This document shows positions 15,429-23,292 of a stretch of 36,754 nt of DNA, piece by piece. The stretch is from a bacterium (GTDB taxonomy: Bacteria; Desulfobacterota; DSWW01): NCBI GenBank assembly GCA_028277985.1, contig JANQFG010000255.1:1-36754 (forward strand), in the 5' to 3' direction. A program made the position numbers and the translations under genes. Every line of letters begins with the position of its first letter. Position 1 is the stretch's first letter. The notes under the pieces are model-generated. The model was not told the origin of the DNA, ran no database searches, and worked only from the letters and a program-made list of their open reading frames with translations.

Positions 15429-17993
15429 CTAGTCTTGCAGGATTTCGCGGATTTCTCTCGGACCCATGGCCCACTTCAGGATCTGGCCGTCTCCGGCCAC
15501 ATTGAGCAGCACCGGCAGGTCCATCTCTCCGCTGTCCTTGCGTGTGATCTTGTCCCGGATCTGCCGGTAGTACCGGGAGAACAGCTTGTGGCCGGATGCT
15601 TCCTGGAGGTCCAGGATCTCGACGCGAAGATCGAGGGTGCCGAGGTCCTCCTTGACCTCATCGCATTTCGAGCAATTCGGTTTGGTGAAGAGCTTCCAGT
15701 CGCTCGAACCGTTCACGAGGTGGCTGTGGGGGTCGACGAAGCTGTTGAGCTCGAGGATCGGCATCATTCGGACGTCCGTCCTTCCCGGAGCTATGCCGTC
15801 CGAAGCGGGCGGCTTCGCCTGCTCCTCGACGATCTCTTTTTCCGTGCCGTGAAGGGCGACCACGTTGCCCGAAGGCTTCTCGGTGAAAATCCTGCGGTCC
15901 AGGTACTCTTCCGCCTTCCCCTTGTTCCAGTTCTTGACCGGTCGGTAATATCCCACGATCCGGGCGTATACCTCGGTTTCCCTGCCGCACGAGGGGCACT
16001 GCTCCTGCTGTCCTTTGAGATACCCGTGGTCCGAGCAGACGGAAAAGGTGGGGGAAATGGTGTAATAGGGAATCTGGTAGTTCTCCGCGATCTTTCTCAC
16101 GAGCTTCTTGCAGGCCTCGGTATCCTCGATGCTTTCTCCCAGGAAGGTGTGGAAAACAGTGCCGCCCGTGTATTTCCGCTGAATCTCCTCCTGAAGATCC
16201 AGGGCACGGAACATGTCCGAGGTGTAATCCACCGGGAGCTGGGTGGAATTCGTGTAATACGGATCCTCCCTGCCCGATGTCAGGATGTCCGGATAGACCT
16301 CCTTGTCGATCTTTGCGAGCCGGTAGGAGGTGGACTCGGCAGGCGTGGCCTCGAGATTGTACAGGTTGCCCGTGGACTCCTGATACTCGATCAGGCGATC
16401 GCGCATGAAATCGAGCACCTCCAGGGTGAATGTCCTGCCTTCCTCGGCTACGAGGTCCTTGCCCAGGAAGTTGGTGCAACATTCGTTCATTCCCACGAGG
16501 CCGATCGTTGAGAAGTGGTTGTCCCAGGTGCCGAGATAGCGCTTCGAATACGGGAAGAGGCCCTCACCCATCAGCTTGGTGATGATTTCGCGCTTGATTT
16601 CCAGGGAGTCCCGCGCAGTGTCCATGGTTCGGCCGAGCCTCTCGAAGAACTCCTCCCGGCTTCTGGAGAGGTAACCCAGCCGGGGCAGGTTGATCGTGAC
16701 GACCCCGATCGACCCGGTGAGCTCGGCCGCCCCGAACAGGCCGCCTCCCTTCTTCTTCAATTCCCGCTTGTCCAGCTGAAGCCGGCAGCACATGGAGCGC
16801 ACGTCGCCGGGCTGCAGGTCGCTGTTGATGAAGTTCTGGAAGTAGGGGGTGCCGTACTTGGCGGTCATCTGGAAGAGAAGCTCTGCGTTTTCGCTGTCCC
16901 AGTCGAACTCCTCGGTGATGTTGTACGTGGGAATCGGGTACGGGAAGCCCCGGCTCGCCGCATCCCCCTCCATCATCACCTCGAGGAAGGCGCGGTTGAT
17001 CATGTCCATCTCTTGCTGATAGTCGCCATAGCAGCTGTCCTGCTTCTTGCCGCCTATGATGACCTTCTCGTCCTTCAGATCCTGGGGCACGACCCAGTCG
17101 AGCGTGATGTTCGTGAAGGGCGCCTGCGAGCCCCAGCGACTCGGGGTGTTGACGCCGAAGATGAAACTCTGGATGTTCTGCTTGACGTCCCGGTAGCTGA
17201 TGCCGTCGTGCCGGATGAACGGGGCCAGGTAGGTGTCAAAACTGGAGAAAGCCTGTGCACCGGCCCATTCGTTCTGCAGAACGCCCAGGAAATTCACCAT
17301 CTGCGCGATCAGGGTGCTCAGGTGATGGGGCGGATGAGAGCTGATCTTGTTCGGTACGCCGCCGAGACCCTCCTCGAGGAGCTGCTTCAGGCTCCAGCCC
17401 GCGCAGTATCCGGAGAACATGCACAGGTCGTGCAGGTGCATCGTTCCGTTTCGATGGGCGTTGGCGATGTCCTTGGTGTAGATGTTGTTGAGCCAGTAGT
17501 TGGCGGTTACCGTCCCTGAATTGTGAAGGATGAGCCCCCCCAGGGAGTAGTTCACATTGCTGTTTTCCCGGACCCGCCAGTCCGCCTGGCTCAGATACCC
17601 GTCCATCGTGTTCTTGATGTCCAGGAGCAGGCTCTTTGTTTCCCGTATGCGGGCATGCTGCTCGCGGTAGAGGATGTAAGCCTTGACCGTCCTCGCGTGC
17701 CTTCGGTTGATCAGGACCTCTTCAACAAAGTCCTGGATCTGCTCGACCGCCGGGATCGACCGGGGATGGGTCTGCTTCACCAGGGTCTCGCAGACCTCGT
17801 TGGAGCAGCGAACCGCCTCTTCCCGGTCCACCAGGTCAACGGCCTTCATCGCGTTGAATATGGCCTGTGTGATCCGCTCCTGATCAAAAGGAACGATCTT
17901 TCCGTCCCGTTTCCGGATGCAATAACTCTCGTCGGTCAGGTGGAGAAAAGCAGGTTTCTCCCCCGTGTTCGACTCGACGTATGCCTGCGCCAT
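15429..17993 (-). CDS. nrdD: Class III (anaerobic) ribonucleoside-triphosphate reductase with C-terminal glutaredoxin-like domain
   Basis: The 854-residue protein starts at 17993 behind AAGGAGGCGAG. An ATP-cone allosteric domain (about 22-115) is followed by the glycyl-radical barrel. The zinc site near the C-terminus has Cys653, His656, Cys666 and Cys669, and the radical glycine is Gly681 in ARIVGYYRP. Classical NrdD ends about 30 residues after this glycine; here 173 residues follow. After a linker (about 710-760) comes a glutaredoxin/thioredoxin-like unit with KLFTKPNCSKC (Cys774-x2-Cys777) and MDLPVLL, a cis-Pro-like strand. The enzyme makes dNTPs from NTPs without oxygen. The fused dithiol suggests substrate reduction by thiols rather than formate (inference). 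Two NrdR boxes overlap the promoter. Confidence 0.93.
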   Translation of the reverse strand: MAQAYVESNTGEKPAFLHLTDESYCIRKRDGKIVPFDQERITQAIFNAMKAVDLVDREEAVRCSNEVCETLVKQTHPRSIPAVEQIQDFVEEVLINRRHARTVKAYILYREQHARIRETKSLLLDIKNTMDGYLSQADWRVRENSNVNYSLGGLILHNSGTVTANYWLNNIYTKDIANAHRNGTMHLHDLCMFSGYCAGWSLKQLLEEGLGGVPNKISSHPPHHLSTLIAQMVNFLGVLQNEWAGAQAFSSFDTYLAPFIRHDGISYRDVKQNIQSFIFGVNTPSRWGSQAPFTNITLDWVVPQDLKDEKVIIGGKKQDSCYGDYQQEMDMINRAFLEVMMEGDAASRGFPYPIPTYNITEEFDWDSENAELLFQMTAKYGTPYFQNFINSDLQPGDVRSMCCRLQLDKRELKKKGGGLFGAAELTGSIGVVTINLPRLGYLSRSREEFFERLGRTMDTARDSLEIKREIITKLMGEGLFPYSKRYLGTWDNHFSTIGLVGMNECCTNFLGKDLVAEEGRTFTLEVLDFMRDRLIEYQESTGNLYNLEATPAESTSYRLAKIDKEVYPDILTSGREDPYYTNSTQLPVDYTSDMFRALDLQEEIQRKYTGGTVFHTFLGESIEDTEACKKLVRKIAENYQIPYYTISPTFSVCSDHGYLKGQQEQCPSCGRETEVYARIVGYYRPVKNWNKGKAEEYLDRRIFTEKPSGNVVALHGTEKEIVEEQAKPPASDGIAPGRTDVRMMPILELNSFVDPHSHLVNGSSDWKLFTKPNCSKCDEVKEDLGTLDLRVEILDLQEASGHKLFSRYYRQIRDKITRKDSGEMDLPVLLNVAGDGQILKWAMGPREIREILQD

Positions 17994-18057
17994 CTCGCCT
18001 CCTTATTCATGCGGATCAACGCCTAAGAAGTTGTTTTTATTTTGGGCAATTGGTGTA

Positions 18058-18086
18058 GGTTATTTCAAGTAGAATCTTAAATAACC
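18058..18086 (-). promoter_or_regulatory. Inverted repeat in the nrdD leader
   Basis: GGTTATTT at 18058-18065 and AAATAACC at 18079-18086 are perfect inverted copies, extended by AAG/CTT (18067-18069 and 18076-18078) after a one-base bulge. On the nrdD transcript this forms an AU-rich hairpin about 65-90 bases before the start codon, and its distal arm touches the second NrdR box. It may be an additional operator or an mRNA structure. Confidence 0.45.
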
Positions 18087-18098
18087 TATATCTTGTAG
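18083..18098 (-). promoter_or_regulatory. NrdR box 2 (proximal)
   Basis: On the minus strand this 16-mer reads CTACAAGATATAGGTT. It matches the published NrdR-box core CwAtATaTwG at 9 of 10 positions. It lies downstream of the predicted -10, exactly 31 bp from box 1, the three-helical-turn spacing typical of paired NrdR boxes. Confidence 0.8.
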
Positions 18099-18113
18099 CC
18101 CTGAGGTAGGTGT

Positions 18114-18129
18114 CTACTATATCTTGTTG
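18114..18129 (-). promoter_or_regulatory. NrdR box 1 (distal, overlaps the -10)
   Basis: On the minus strand this 16-mer reads CAACAAGATATAGTAG, sharing ACAAGATATAG with box 2. It covers the TATAGT -10 hexamer, so NrdR binding would block RNA polymerase. Repression when dNTP/ATP levels are high is the established NrdR mechanism; a NrdR gene is not in the window. Confidence 0.82.
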
Positions 18130-18143
18130 CGAATCCCTGTCAA
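18116..18143 (-). promoter_or_regulatory. Sigma-70-type promoter of nrdD-nrdG
   Basis: On the minus strand TTGACA (18143-18138) is followed after 16 bases by TATAGT (18121-18116), an 11/12 match to consensus. Transcription would start near 18109, giving a leader of about 115 bases that holds NrdR box 2 and the inverted repeat. Confidence 0.75.
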
Positions 18144-18325
18144 GAAAAAAATCCCTTCTCTTTCGAACAGCGTCTTTTCTTGACACGGCGCTTCATAATA
18201 AAATGCAACGAAATTAATGGATTATAGGCTCGAAAAGGGGCCAAGAATTTTTCGCCGGAGGGCTTGAAAGGGGGGTGGAAAGGTCCTGGATTCGGGGTGT
18301 CGGAGGCGGCTCCTGCCGGAGGTCC

Positions 18326-18363
18326 CCGATTTCTCCCCGAAATCGGTGGTTGTCCCCGATTTC
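18326..18363. repeat. REP-like hairpin with alternating arms (CCGATTTC/GAAATCGG)
   Basis: CCGATTTC occurs at 18326-18333 and 18356-18363 with its inverted copy GAAATCGG at 18339-18346 between them, so two mutually exclusive hairpins can form (loops of 5 and 9 bases). The left two arms are preceded or separated by CCCC runs. It lies between larA-like and nrdD, downstream of the larA-like stop, and could end that transcript or be a REP-type element. Confidence 0.5.
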
Positions 18364-18395
18364 TTGTCCAGTTTCTTGGCTTCTCGGACAGGACG

Positions 18396-19925
18396 CTAGA
18401 GGACCTCGGTAACGAAAATCGGGGGTACGGCAAGGTGGGTCACAGAGAACCCTTTGCCCAGTTCCTCCTGCACAATCGACAGGGCTCGGTCCAGGGTCGG
18501 GACCGGTGTGAACCCCAGATGTTCCACGACCCCGGGATCCCGGGAGCCGACAACCAGGATCCTGGACTGACGCTTCAGGGCGAGACAGCCCCAGGCCCAT
18601 ACATAGATCGGGTGGACCCCGTGGTATGCGTAATGATGCCGGTACCGGTCGATGTATTCGGGTCTCAGACCAAAATCGTCTTCAAAGCCCTCCTGGATCT
18701 CGCCGGGATCCAGGGTCTGGGGAAAGACCCGATCGTAAAGCTCGGCGTAGGAAGGGTGGTGTTGCGGATGGAACCCCGGCAGGAAGGGGTTCATCAGGAT
18801 CGTGATCCCTCCGTCCCTCACCACGGGCCGGCCCTGGTAGAGGTTGTACACATAGCCGAGCGCCATGTTCGTTGCCAGGATCGGGTTGATACGGGAGAAG
18901 ACCGAGTAGGGGGAGAGATTGGGAAGTGCCATGAAGAGGGCATCGGTCTGCCCCTCTGCCCGAGCATTCTGCTGTCTGGCCAGGGCGGCGAGGGTGGTAG
19001 GGTGAACGGCATCGATCCGGCCGGCGTGGACGGCGATCGGCTGGTAGGCGCTTCGCAAGACTCCGGACAGGCTCTGTTTGACCCTCCCTGGCAGCCGGCC
19101 GGCCAACTTCATCGCGTGAGGCACGCGCCCGTTCCGACCGTTTCCGTTCACAGAAAGCAGCCGATCGACCGCCGGGCTCCAGACCCGGTTGTTCACCACG
19201 GTTTCTATCGTGAAGACATTGGCTTTCTCTGCGACGACCGCCCCCATCTCGTCCATCATGCCATGGTAGTGGTTTCCGGTCGGATCCATCAGAGTGCCCT
19301 GCTCGAGGACCCCCACGTTGTGGTGCGTGCGGATGCTCTCGAAGGTTCCGAGGCCGACAAGGATCGATTTCCATCCCCCGTTCATCGGGGTCCAGTTGAC
19401 GTTCACGTAGATGACGAGGTCGGAGTCGGTGACGGCCCGGTTCACCTGTACGACGTGCCCGTTTCGGCTGCTGCCCAGCTCCACGATTCCTTCCGGGTCC
19501 TCGGCGTCGTGATTGACGATCCGGTTGGGGCCCATCTCCCGCCAGATCCTTCTTCCGAGGAGGTGTCGAAGCTCGGCCGGGGTCCATTTCCGGTGAAGGC
19601 CGATGGCGCAAACCAGCCGGATCCGTTCCTTGTCGACGCCGGCCCTGAAGAGCTCCTCCAGGACGACTTCGATGGCACGGCCCCGAACGTCCCCGGCCAG
19701 CGGCGGCAGGGGAAGGCAGGGATCATCGAAGGCGATCGTCACGCGATGGCCCGGACGGACGAGATCGGCAAGCGGCGGCGAGCCCAGGGGCTCTCGCAGG
19801 GCCCTTCGGACGGCCTCCTTGTAGTCCCGCAGGCCGGGCATCGGTTCGGGGGGAAGGATGGAACGGGTTTCATCCGGCAGGGAAACACTGACCAGGTCGT
19901 CCCCGCAGAAGGCTCTGCATTGCAT
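18396..19925 (-). CDS. LarA-like (lactate racemase domain, DUF2088) protein
   Basis: The 509-residue protein starts at 19925 with AGGAG about 10 bases upstream. The N-terminal half matches the nickel-dependent lactate racemase LarA fold: VTIAFDDPCLPLPP (the Asp-rich loop equivalent to DxTRxxP), IRLVCAIGLHR, and RIVNHDAEDP. The C-terminal half contains GSRDPGVVEHLGF. LarA needs a pincer nickel cofactor made by LarBCE; none of those genes is present here, and this protein is longer than LarA (about 425), so it may be one of the many homologues with another racemase or unknown activity. It is followed on the same strand by nrdD 402 bases later, which has its own promoter. Confidence 0.75.
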   Translation of the reverse strand: MQCRAFCGDDLVSVSLPDETRSILPPEPMPGLRDYKEAVRRALREPLGSPPLADLVRPGHRVTIAFDDPCLPLPPLAGDVRGRAIEVVLEELFRAGVDKERIRLVCAIGLHRKWTPAELRHLLGRRIWREMGPNRIVNHDAEDPEGIVELGSSRNGHVVQVNRAVTDSDLVIYVNVNWTPMNGGWKSILVGLGTFESIRTHHNVGVLEQGTLMDPTGNHYHGMMDEMGAVVAEKANVFTIETVVNNRVWSPAVDRLLSVNGNGRNGRVPHAMKLAGRLPGRVKQSLSGVLRSAYQPIAVHAGRIDAVHPTTLAALARQQNARAEGQTDALFMALPNLSPYSVFSRINPILATNMALGYVYNLYQGRPVVRDGGITILMNPFLPGFHPQHHPSYAELYDRVFPQTLDPGEIQEGFEDDFGLRPEYIDRYRHHYAYHGVHPIYVWAWGCLALKRQSRILVVGSRDPGVVEHLGFTPVPTLDRALSIVQEELGKGFSVTHLAVPPIFVTEVL

Positions 19926-20058
19926 CTATGGTTTTCTCCTGAGTTGCGGGTTTGTGCTCCTTTTCAAGCCATGCGGCCATCAGCCATTAGCTCTTAGGTA
20001 TTGGGTCACAAATGGTTGCCTGACAGCCTGCCAAGCATCAAGCAGCTCGGACACCCGC

Positions 20059-20703
20059 TCACGCGTGGTACTTCTCCAGAAACCCCGGCAACTCCCTCAG
20101 GCGCTGGATCTGAAGTGGGTGGGAGATGCCGTCGCCCATCAGGATAAAGGGCATGCCGGCCGCCTCGGCAGCGATCAGGTCGTTTTCCATGTCCCCCACG
20201 TACACAGCCTGCTCAGGGCCCAGCCCCGTTTTGTCGAGGCAGTAGAGCAGCATATCGGGAGCAGGCTTCGGGTTCTCGACGTCAAGAATCGTTGCAACAA
20301 CGTCGAAGAGGCCTTCCAAGCCGAATCGATCCATCAGAGGCGGCATCGATTTTCCGCGATTGGTGGCCAGCGCGACGCGGTAGGATTCCCTGAGCTCTCT
20401 CAGGACCTCATAGAGCCCCGGCTCCGGGTCCATGTATTCGAGGAACGGGAGGTAGTCGATGGTGTAGGCGATCTGTTCCGCCTCTTTCGCTTTTTCCGGG
20501 TCGTTCGCGTAGAGGTGCGCAAACAGCTGGGGCGTCGAATAGACGTGGCATAGCCCTCGGGTCTCCTCATCCAGAGGGGGGCTGCCCAGCTTTGCCAGGA
20601 TTGCGTCGTAGTAGGCAACATTGGATCGGATCGAGTCGAAGAGAACCCCGTCGCAGTCCAGAATTACCATTTCCAGGGTGCTGTTTCGAGTCTTTGCGGT
20701 CAT
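20059..20703 (-). CDS. HAD-superfamily phosphatase (phosphoglycolate phosphatase-like)
   Basis: All four HAD motifs are visible in this 214-residue protein: VILDCDGVLFDS (nucleophile Asp16, general acid Asp18), ATNRGKS with the motif II Thr, Lys in ENPKPAPDML, and VYVGDMENDLIAA with the metal-binding acidic pair. The helical cap after motif I places it in the beta-phosphoglucomutase/Gph-like group. It should hydrolyse a small phosphorylated metabolite in the cytosol; the substrate is not evident. The start is uncertain because the ribosome site before 20703 is weak; Met12 is an alternative. It precedes the LarA-like gene's strand neighbour region with no obvious coupling. Confidence 0.85.
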   Translation of the reverse strand: MTAKTRNSTLEMVILDCDGVLFDSIRSNVAYYDAILAKLGSPPLDEETRGLCHVYSTPQLFAHLYANDPEKAKEAEQIAYTIDYLPFLEYMDPEPGLYEVLRELRESYRVALATNRGKSMPPLMDRFGLEGLFDVVATILDVENPKPAPDMLLYCLDKTGLGPEQAVYVGDMENDLIAAEAAGMPFILMGDGISHPLQIQRLRELPGFLEKYHA

Positions 20704-20801
20704 GAGCTGTCCGTGCCGAGCGTGCAGTCCCGGAAACAGGTGTGCACGGTCTTGTTTCGTGATTGGGGTATCTGGAAAAGGGTACCATGCCGGTTTTTTC
20801 C

Positions 20802-20836
20802 AGTCGAATCTGTCGACTCGGTCGACAGATTCGACT
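20802..20836. repeat. Perfect palindrome A (16-bp arms, 3-base loop)
   Basis: AGTCGAATCTGTCGAC (20802-20817), TCG, then GTCGACAGATTCGACT (20821-20836). The arms are exact inverted copies. It sits upstream of the HAD gene and 10 bases before palindrome B. No run of T follows on either strand, so a simple terminator is unlikely. Confidence 0.85.
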
Positions 20837-20846
20837 TAATCGGGCC

Positions 20847-20890
20847 GGTCAACTTTGTCGCCCCGGTCCTCCGGGGCGACAAAGTTGACC
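20847..20890. repeat. Perfect palindrome B (20-bp arms, 4-base loop)
   Basis: GGTCAACTTTGTCGCCCCGG (20847-20866), TCCT, then the exact inverted copy (20871-20890). Together with palindrome A this makes a twin-hairpin unit of about 90 bases, an organisation reminiscent of paired REP elements, although no RAYT transposase is in the window. Confidence 0.85.
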
Positions 20891-21127
20891 CCGCAGCATC
20901 TACTAGACCCAGCCGACCCCTAAGCACAGTGAATACGAAAGTCCCCAGCCGACGTGAAATCTCGAAGTCGGGCTGGTAGGATCTTTGGGATGAAGAAGGG
21001 GAGGGGGGCTAGCACCCGATGCCCGGTTTCGGGCACGGGCACGGAGACTTCAGCGCCGCAGCCTCAGCTGCTCAGGTAGTCCGGTTGGTTCGAAGACGAG
21101 GACGATTACGAGGAGGGGAGGCGGGGC

Positions 21128-21157
21128 CTGACCCCCGACCCCTGATCCCTGACCCCT
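21128..21157. repeat. Short intergenic repeat CTGACCCCCGA...CCCTGACCCCT, copy 2
   Basis: This is the longer relative of the 4624-4646 sequence, containing CCCTGA units in degenerate tandem. It is non-coding, about 80 bases before the phosphoesterase gene. Confidence 0.4.
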
Positions 21158-21239
21158 CAACCTTTGACTTCCAGCTCCCAGCCGCTCCACTCGTACGGTA
21201 CGGGCACACACAAGGGCACGGAGGGCAGAGGATCGCAGG

Positions 21240-21728
21240 ATGCATGGAAAACCGAAGACCCGGAAGATGCATACCATCGGGGTCGTTTCCGACACCCATG
21301 GACTGGTTCGGCCCGGCCTGCTAGAGGCCCTCTCCGGGGTGGAACTGATCATCCATGCCGGAGATGTAGGCGGTCCGGAGGTCCTGGAGGCGTTGCGGGC
21401 CCAGGCCCCTGTCGTAGCGGTGCGCGGAAACATGGACGGAGGACCCTGGGCGACGGGGCTTCGGGAAACCGAAGTGGTCGATCTGGATGGTTCCCTGATC
21501 TACGTCCTCCACGATGTCTATGCGATCGACCTGGACCCCGGCGCCGCGGGCTTTCGGGCCGTTATCAGCGGGCACTCCCATCGGCCGTCCATGCAACGTC
21601 GCGACGGGGTGCTCTTCCTGAATCCGGGGAGCGCCGGGCCGAGGCGGTTCAGGCTCCCCATCACGGTTGCCATCCTGCGGGTGGAGGGAGAATCCCTGGA
21701 GTCGAGGTTCATCGAGCTGACGGACTGA
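21240..21728 (+). CDS. YfcE/MJ0936-type metallophosphoesterase
   Basis: The 162-residue protein has the two-metal calcineurin-like phosphoesterase signature in full: Asp18-x-His20 in GVVSDTHG, Asp42 in HAGDVGG, Asn64 in RGNMD, a His in YVLHD, and the GHSHRP pair near residue 116. Members hydrolyse phosphodiesters in vitro with Mn2+; the physiological substrate is unknown. I keep the ATG at 21240, with GAGGA upstream; Met10 at 21267 is the alternative and sits nearer the conserved fold. The last 20 bases overlap the convergent histidine kinase gene. Confidence 0.88.
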   Translation: MHGKPKTRKMHTIGVVSDTHGLVRPGLLEALSGVELIIHAGDVGGPEVLEALRAQAPVVAVRGNMDGGPWATGLRETEVVDLDGSLIYVLHDVYAIDLDPGAAGFRAVISGHSHRPSMQRRDGVLFLNPGSAGPRRFRLPITVAILRVEGESLESRFIELTD

Positions 21729-23151
21729 CAGGGTCCTCCTCGGAGGAGGCTCCGAGGGGCGATTCTATGGGCAGGAGAATGTGGAAGGTGCTGCCTTCGC
21801 CCGGGACGCTTTCGGCCCAGATCCTGCCGCCCAGGCATGCCAGGATCTCGTTGCAGATCGAAAGCCCGAGGCCCGTGCCTTTCGGCTTATCCGTCAGTGT
21901 GTCGCCCACCTGCTTGAATCGGTCGAAGACGTGCGGCAGCTCCGAGGCCGGAATCCCGACACCCGTGTCGGCCACCAGAAGGTGAAGCAAGCCCCCGGTG
22001 TCGTGGTCGAGTCCCTGTTCGTTCTCGAGGGAGCCTTCGATGCGGATTTTGCCCCCACGGGGTGTGAACTTGATCGCGTTTCCGAGCAGATTCGACAGCA
22101 CCTGAAGCATGCGGTCCTCGTCCATCTCAATGGAGGGCAGCCCCTTGCGGACGTCGATCTCAAGCTCGAGGCCCTTCTCGAGGAGGAGGCCGCGAACAGC
22201 TTCCGCCGCTTTCCGAACCAACTTCTCCGCCTCGAGCTTCCTTAGATTCCATTCCATCTTTTGGGCGTCGATTTTTGCCAGATCCATGATGTCGTCGATG
22301 AGCCGCGTGAGCCGTTCGCTCTCACGATTGATGATCGAGAGGAACTCTTCCTGGGTTTCCGGCTTGTTGTCGCTGTAGTTGAGCAGAATCTCCGAGAAGG
22401 AGCGGATCGAGGTGAGGGGCGTTCTCAACTCGTGGGATACGGTGGAAAGAAAGGCGTCCTTTGTCTTGTCGAGCTCCTTGAGCTCGCTCAACGCCTGATG
22501 GAGCTCTGCGGTCCTCTGCCGGACCCGCTCTTCGAGATCATCATTCAGTTTCCGGATCTCCGCTTCCGCCTTCTTTCGTTCGGAGATGTCCTGCAGCAGG
22601 AGGACCTTTCCGCTGCTGGTCCTCAATCTGACGACGATCAGCTCGAGGGGGACCGTTTCCCCGTCCCTCCTCTCACCGGTGGCCAGGCCTTTGAAGAACC
22701 CTTCCTTCTCGACCCGCTTCAGGAAGTCCCCTCCGTCCGTCTCGTCCGAGATCGCCTCGAGCTTGAGATGGTCCGTGGACCGGCCGACCATCTCCTCGGC
22801 CGTGTAGTCGAACATTCGGGTCACGGAGCCGTTGCACATCAGGATGCGATCCTCTTCGTCCACAACGAGGAGAACGTCCGGATGGATGCTCAGGATGATG
22901 TCCTCCAGCTCGTCCTGCTTGCGGAGGGCTCGAATCCAGCCCCGATAGATGAGCAGAAGCAGGCCTGCCAGGTAGAGGAGCACCATGTTCGCATAGAGCT
23001 GGACATTGCCGAGCCGCGCGTAGAAATCCAGGAACCCATGGATCTTGTCCGATATATTGATGGATACGGCGAGAAAGGCGACGCTGATCGTGAGGGCCAC
23101 GATCAAGGCGAGATTGATGACTTCCCGGTCGCTTGTCTTCAGCCTTCTCAT
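21709..23151 (-). CDS. Membrane PAS sensor histidine kinase (orphan)
   Basis: The ATG at 23151 follows an AGGAGA site, giving 480 residues (the frame is open to 23211). Two transmembrane helices (about 11-32 and 50-69) flank only a short external loop, so sensing is probably within or below the membrane. A PAS domain (about 80-195), a coiled coil (KKAEAEIRKLNDDLEERVRQ), the dimerisation/phosphoacceptor helix STVSHELRTPLTS (His240) and an ATPase domain follow, the last with NLLGNAIKFTP, VADTGVGIP and KGTGLGLSIC. No response regulator gene adjoins it, so the partner is elsewhere. The 3' end overlaps the phosphoesterase gene by 20 bases. Confidence 0.92.
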   Translation of the reverse strand: MRRLKTSDREVINLALIVALTISVAFLAVSINISDKIHGFLDFYARLGNVQLYANMVLLYLAGLLLLIYRGWIRALRKQDELEDIILSIHPDVLLVVDEEDRILMCNGSVTRMFDYTAEEMVGRSTDHLKLEAISDETDGGDFLKRVEKEGFFKGLATGERRDGETVPLELIVVRLRTSSGKVLLLQDISERKKAEAEIRKLNDDLEERVRQRTAELHQALSELKELDKTKDAFLSTVSHELRTPLTSIRSFSEILLNYSDNKPETQEEFLSIINRESERLTRLIDDIMDLAKIDAQKMEWNLRKLEAEKLVRKAAEAVRGLLLEKGLELEIDVRKGLPSIEMDEDRMLQVLSNLLGNAIKFTPRGGKIRIEGSLENEQGLDHDTGGLLHLLVADTGVGIPASELPHVFDRFKQVGDTLTDKPKGTGLGLSICNEILACLGGRIWAESVPGEGSTFHILLPIESPLGASSEEDPVSPSAR

Positions 23152-23292
23152 GCAGTCTCCTGTTCTCGAGAAGCCCCGGAAGGTTTTACTGGCCATAACT
23201 GATAAGAACATCGGCTGTTTCGATGGAAAAGTTGAGAACCACTTTCGGTAGGATTGAATAACGGGGGGCAGGGGATAGCGCCGGCCGCTTCT

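Larger units (their letters stand above)
20704..21239. other. Non-coding region with palindromes and repeats (536 bases)
   Basis: I find no convincing gene here. It contains two adjacent perfect palindromes (20802-20836 and 20847-20890), an imperfect stem CCAGCCGAC / GTCGGGCTGG (20945-20953 with 20967-20976), a small GC hairpin TGCCCG / CGGGCA (21020-21035) and the CTGACCCC repeat (21128-21157). No tRNA or transposase was recognised. Confidence 0.6.

Noticed and set aside
18264..19997. 577-codon plus-strand frame opposite the LarA-like gene
   Set aside because: Same reason: an antisense frame with atypical composition, while the minus strand shows LarA family motifs.
20704..21239. tRNA or known structured RNA in the gene-free region
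   Set aside because: I found hairpins but no cloverleaf, T-loop or other motif I could match to a known RNA class.
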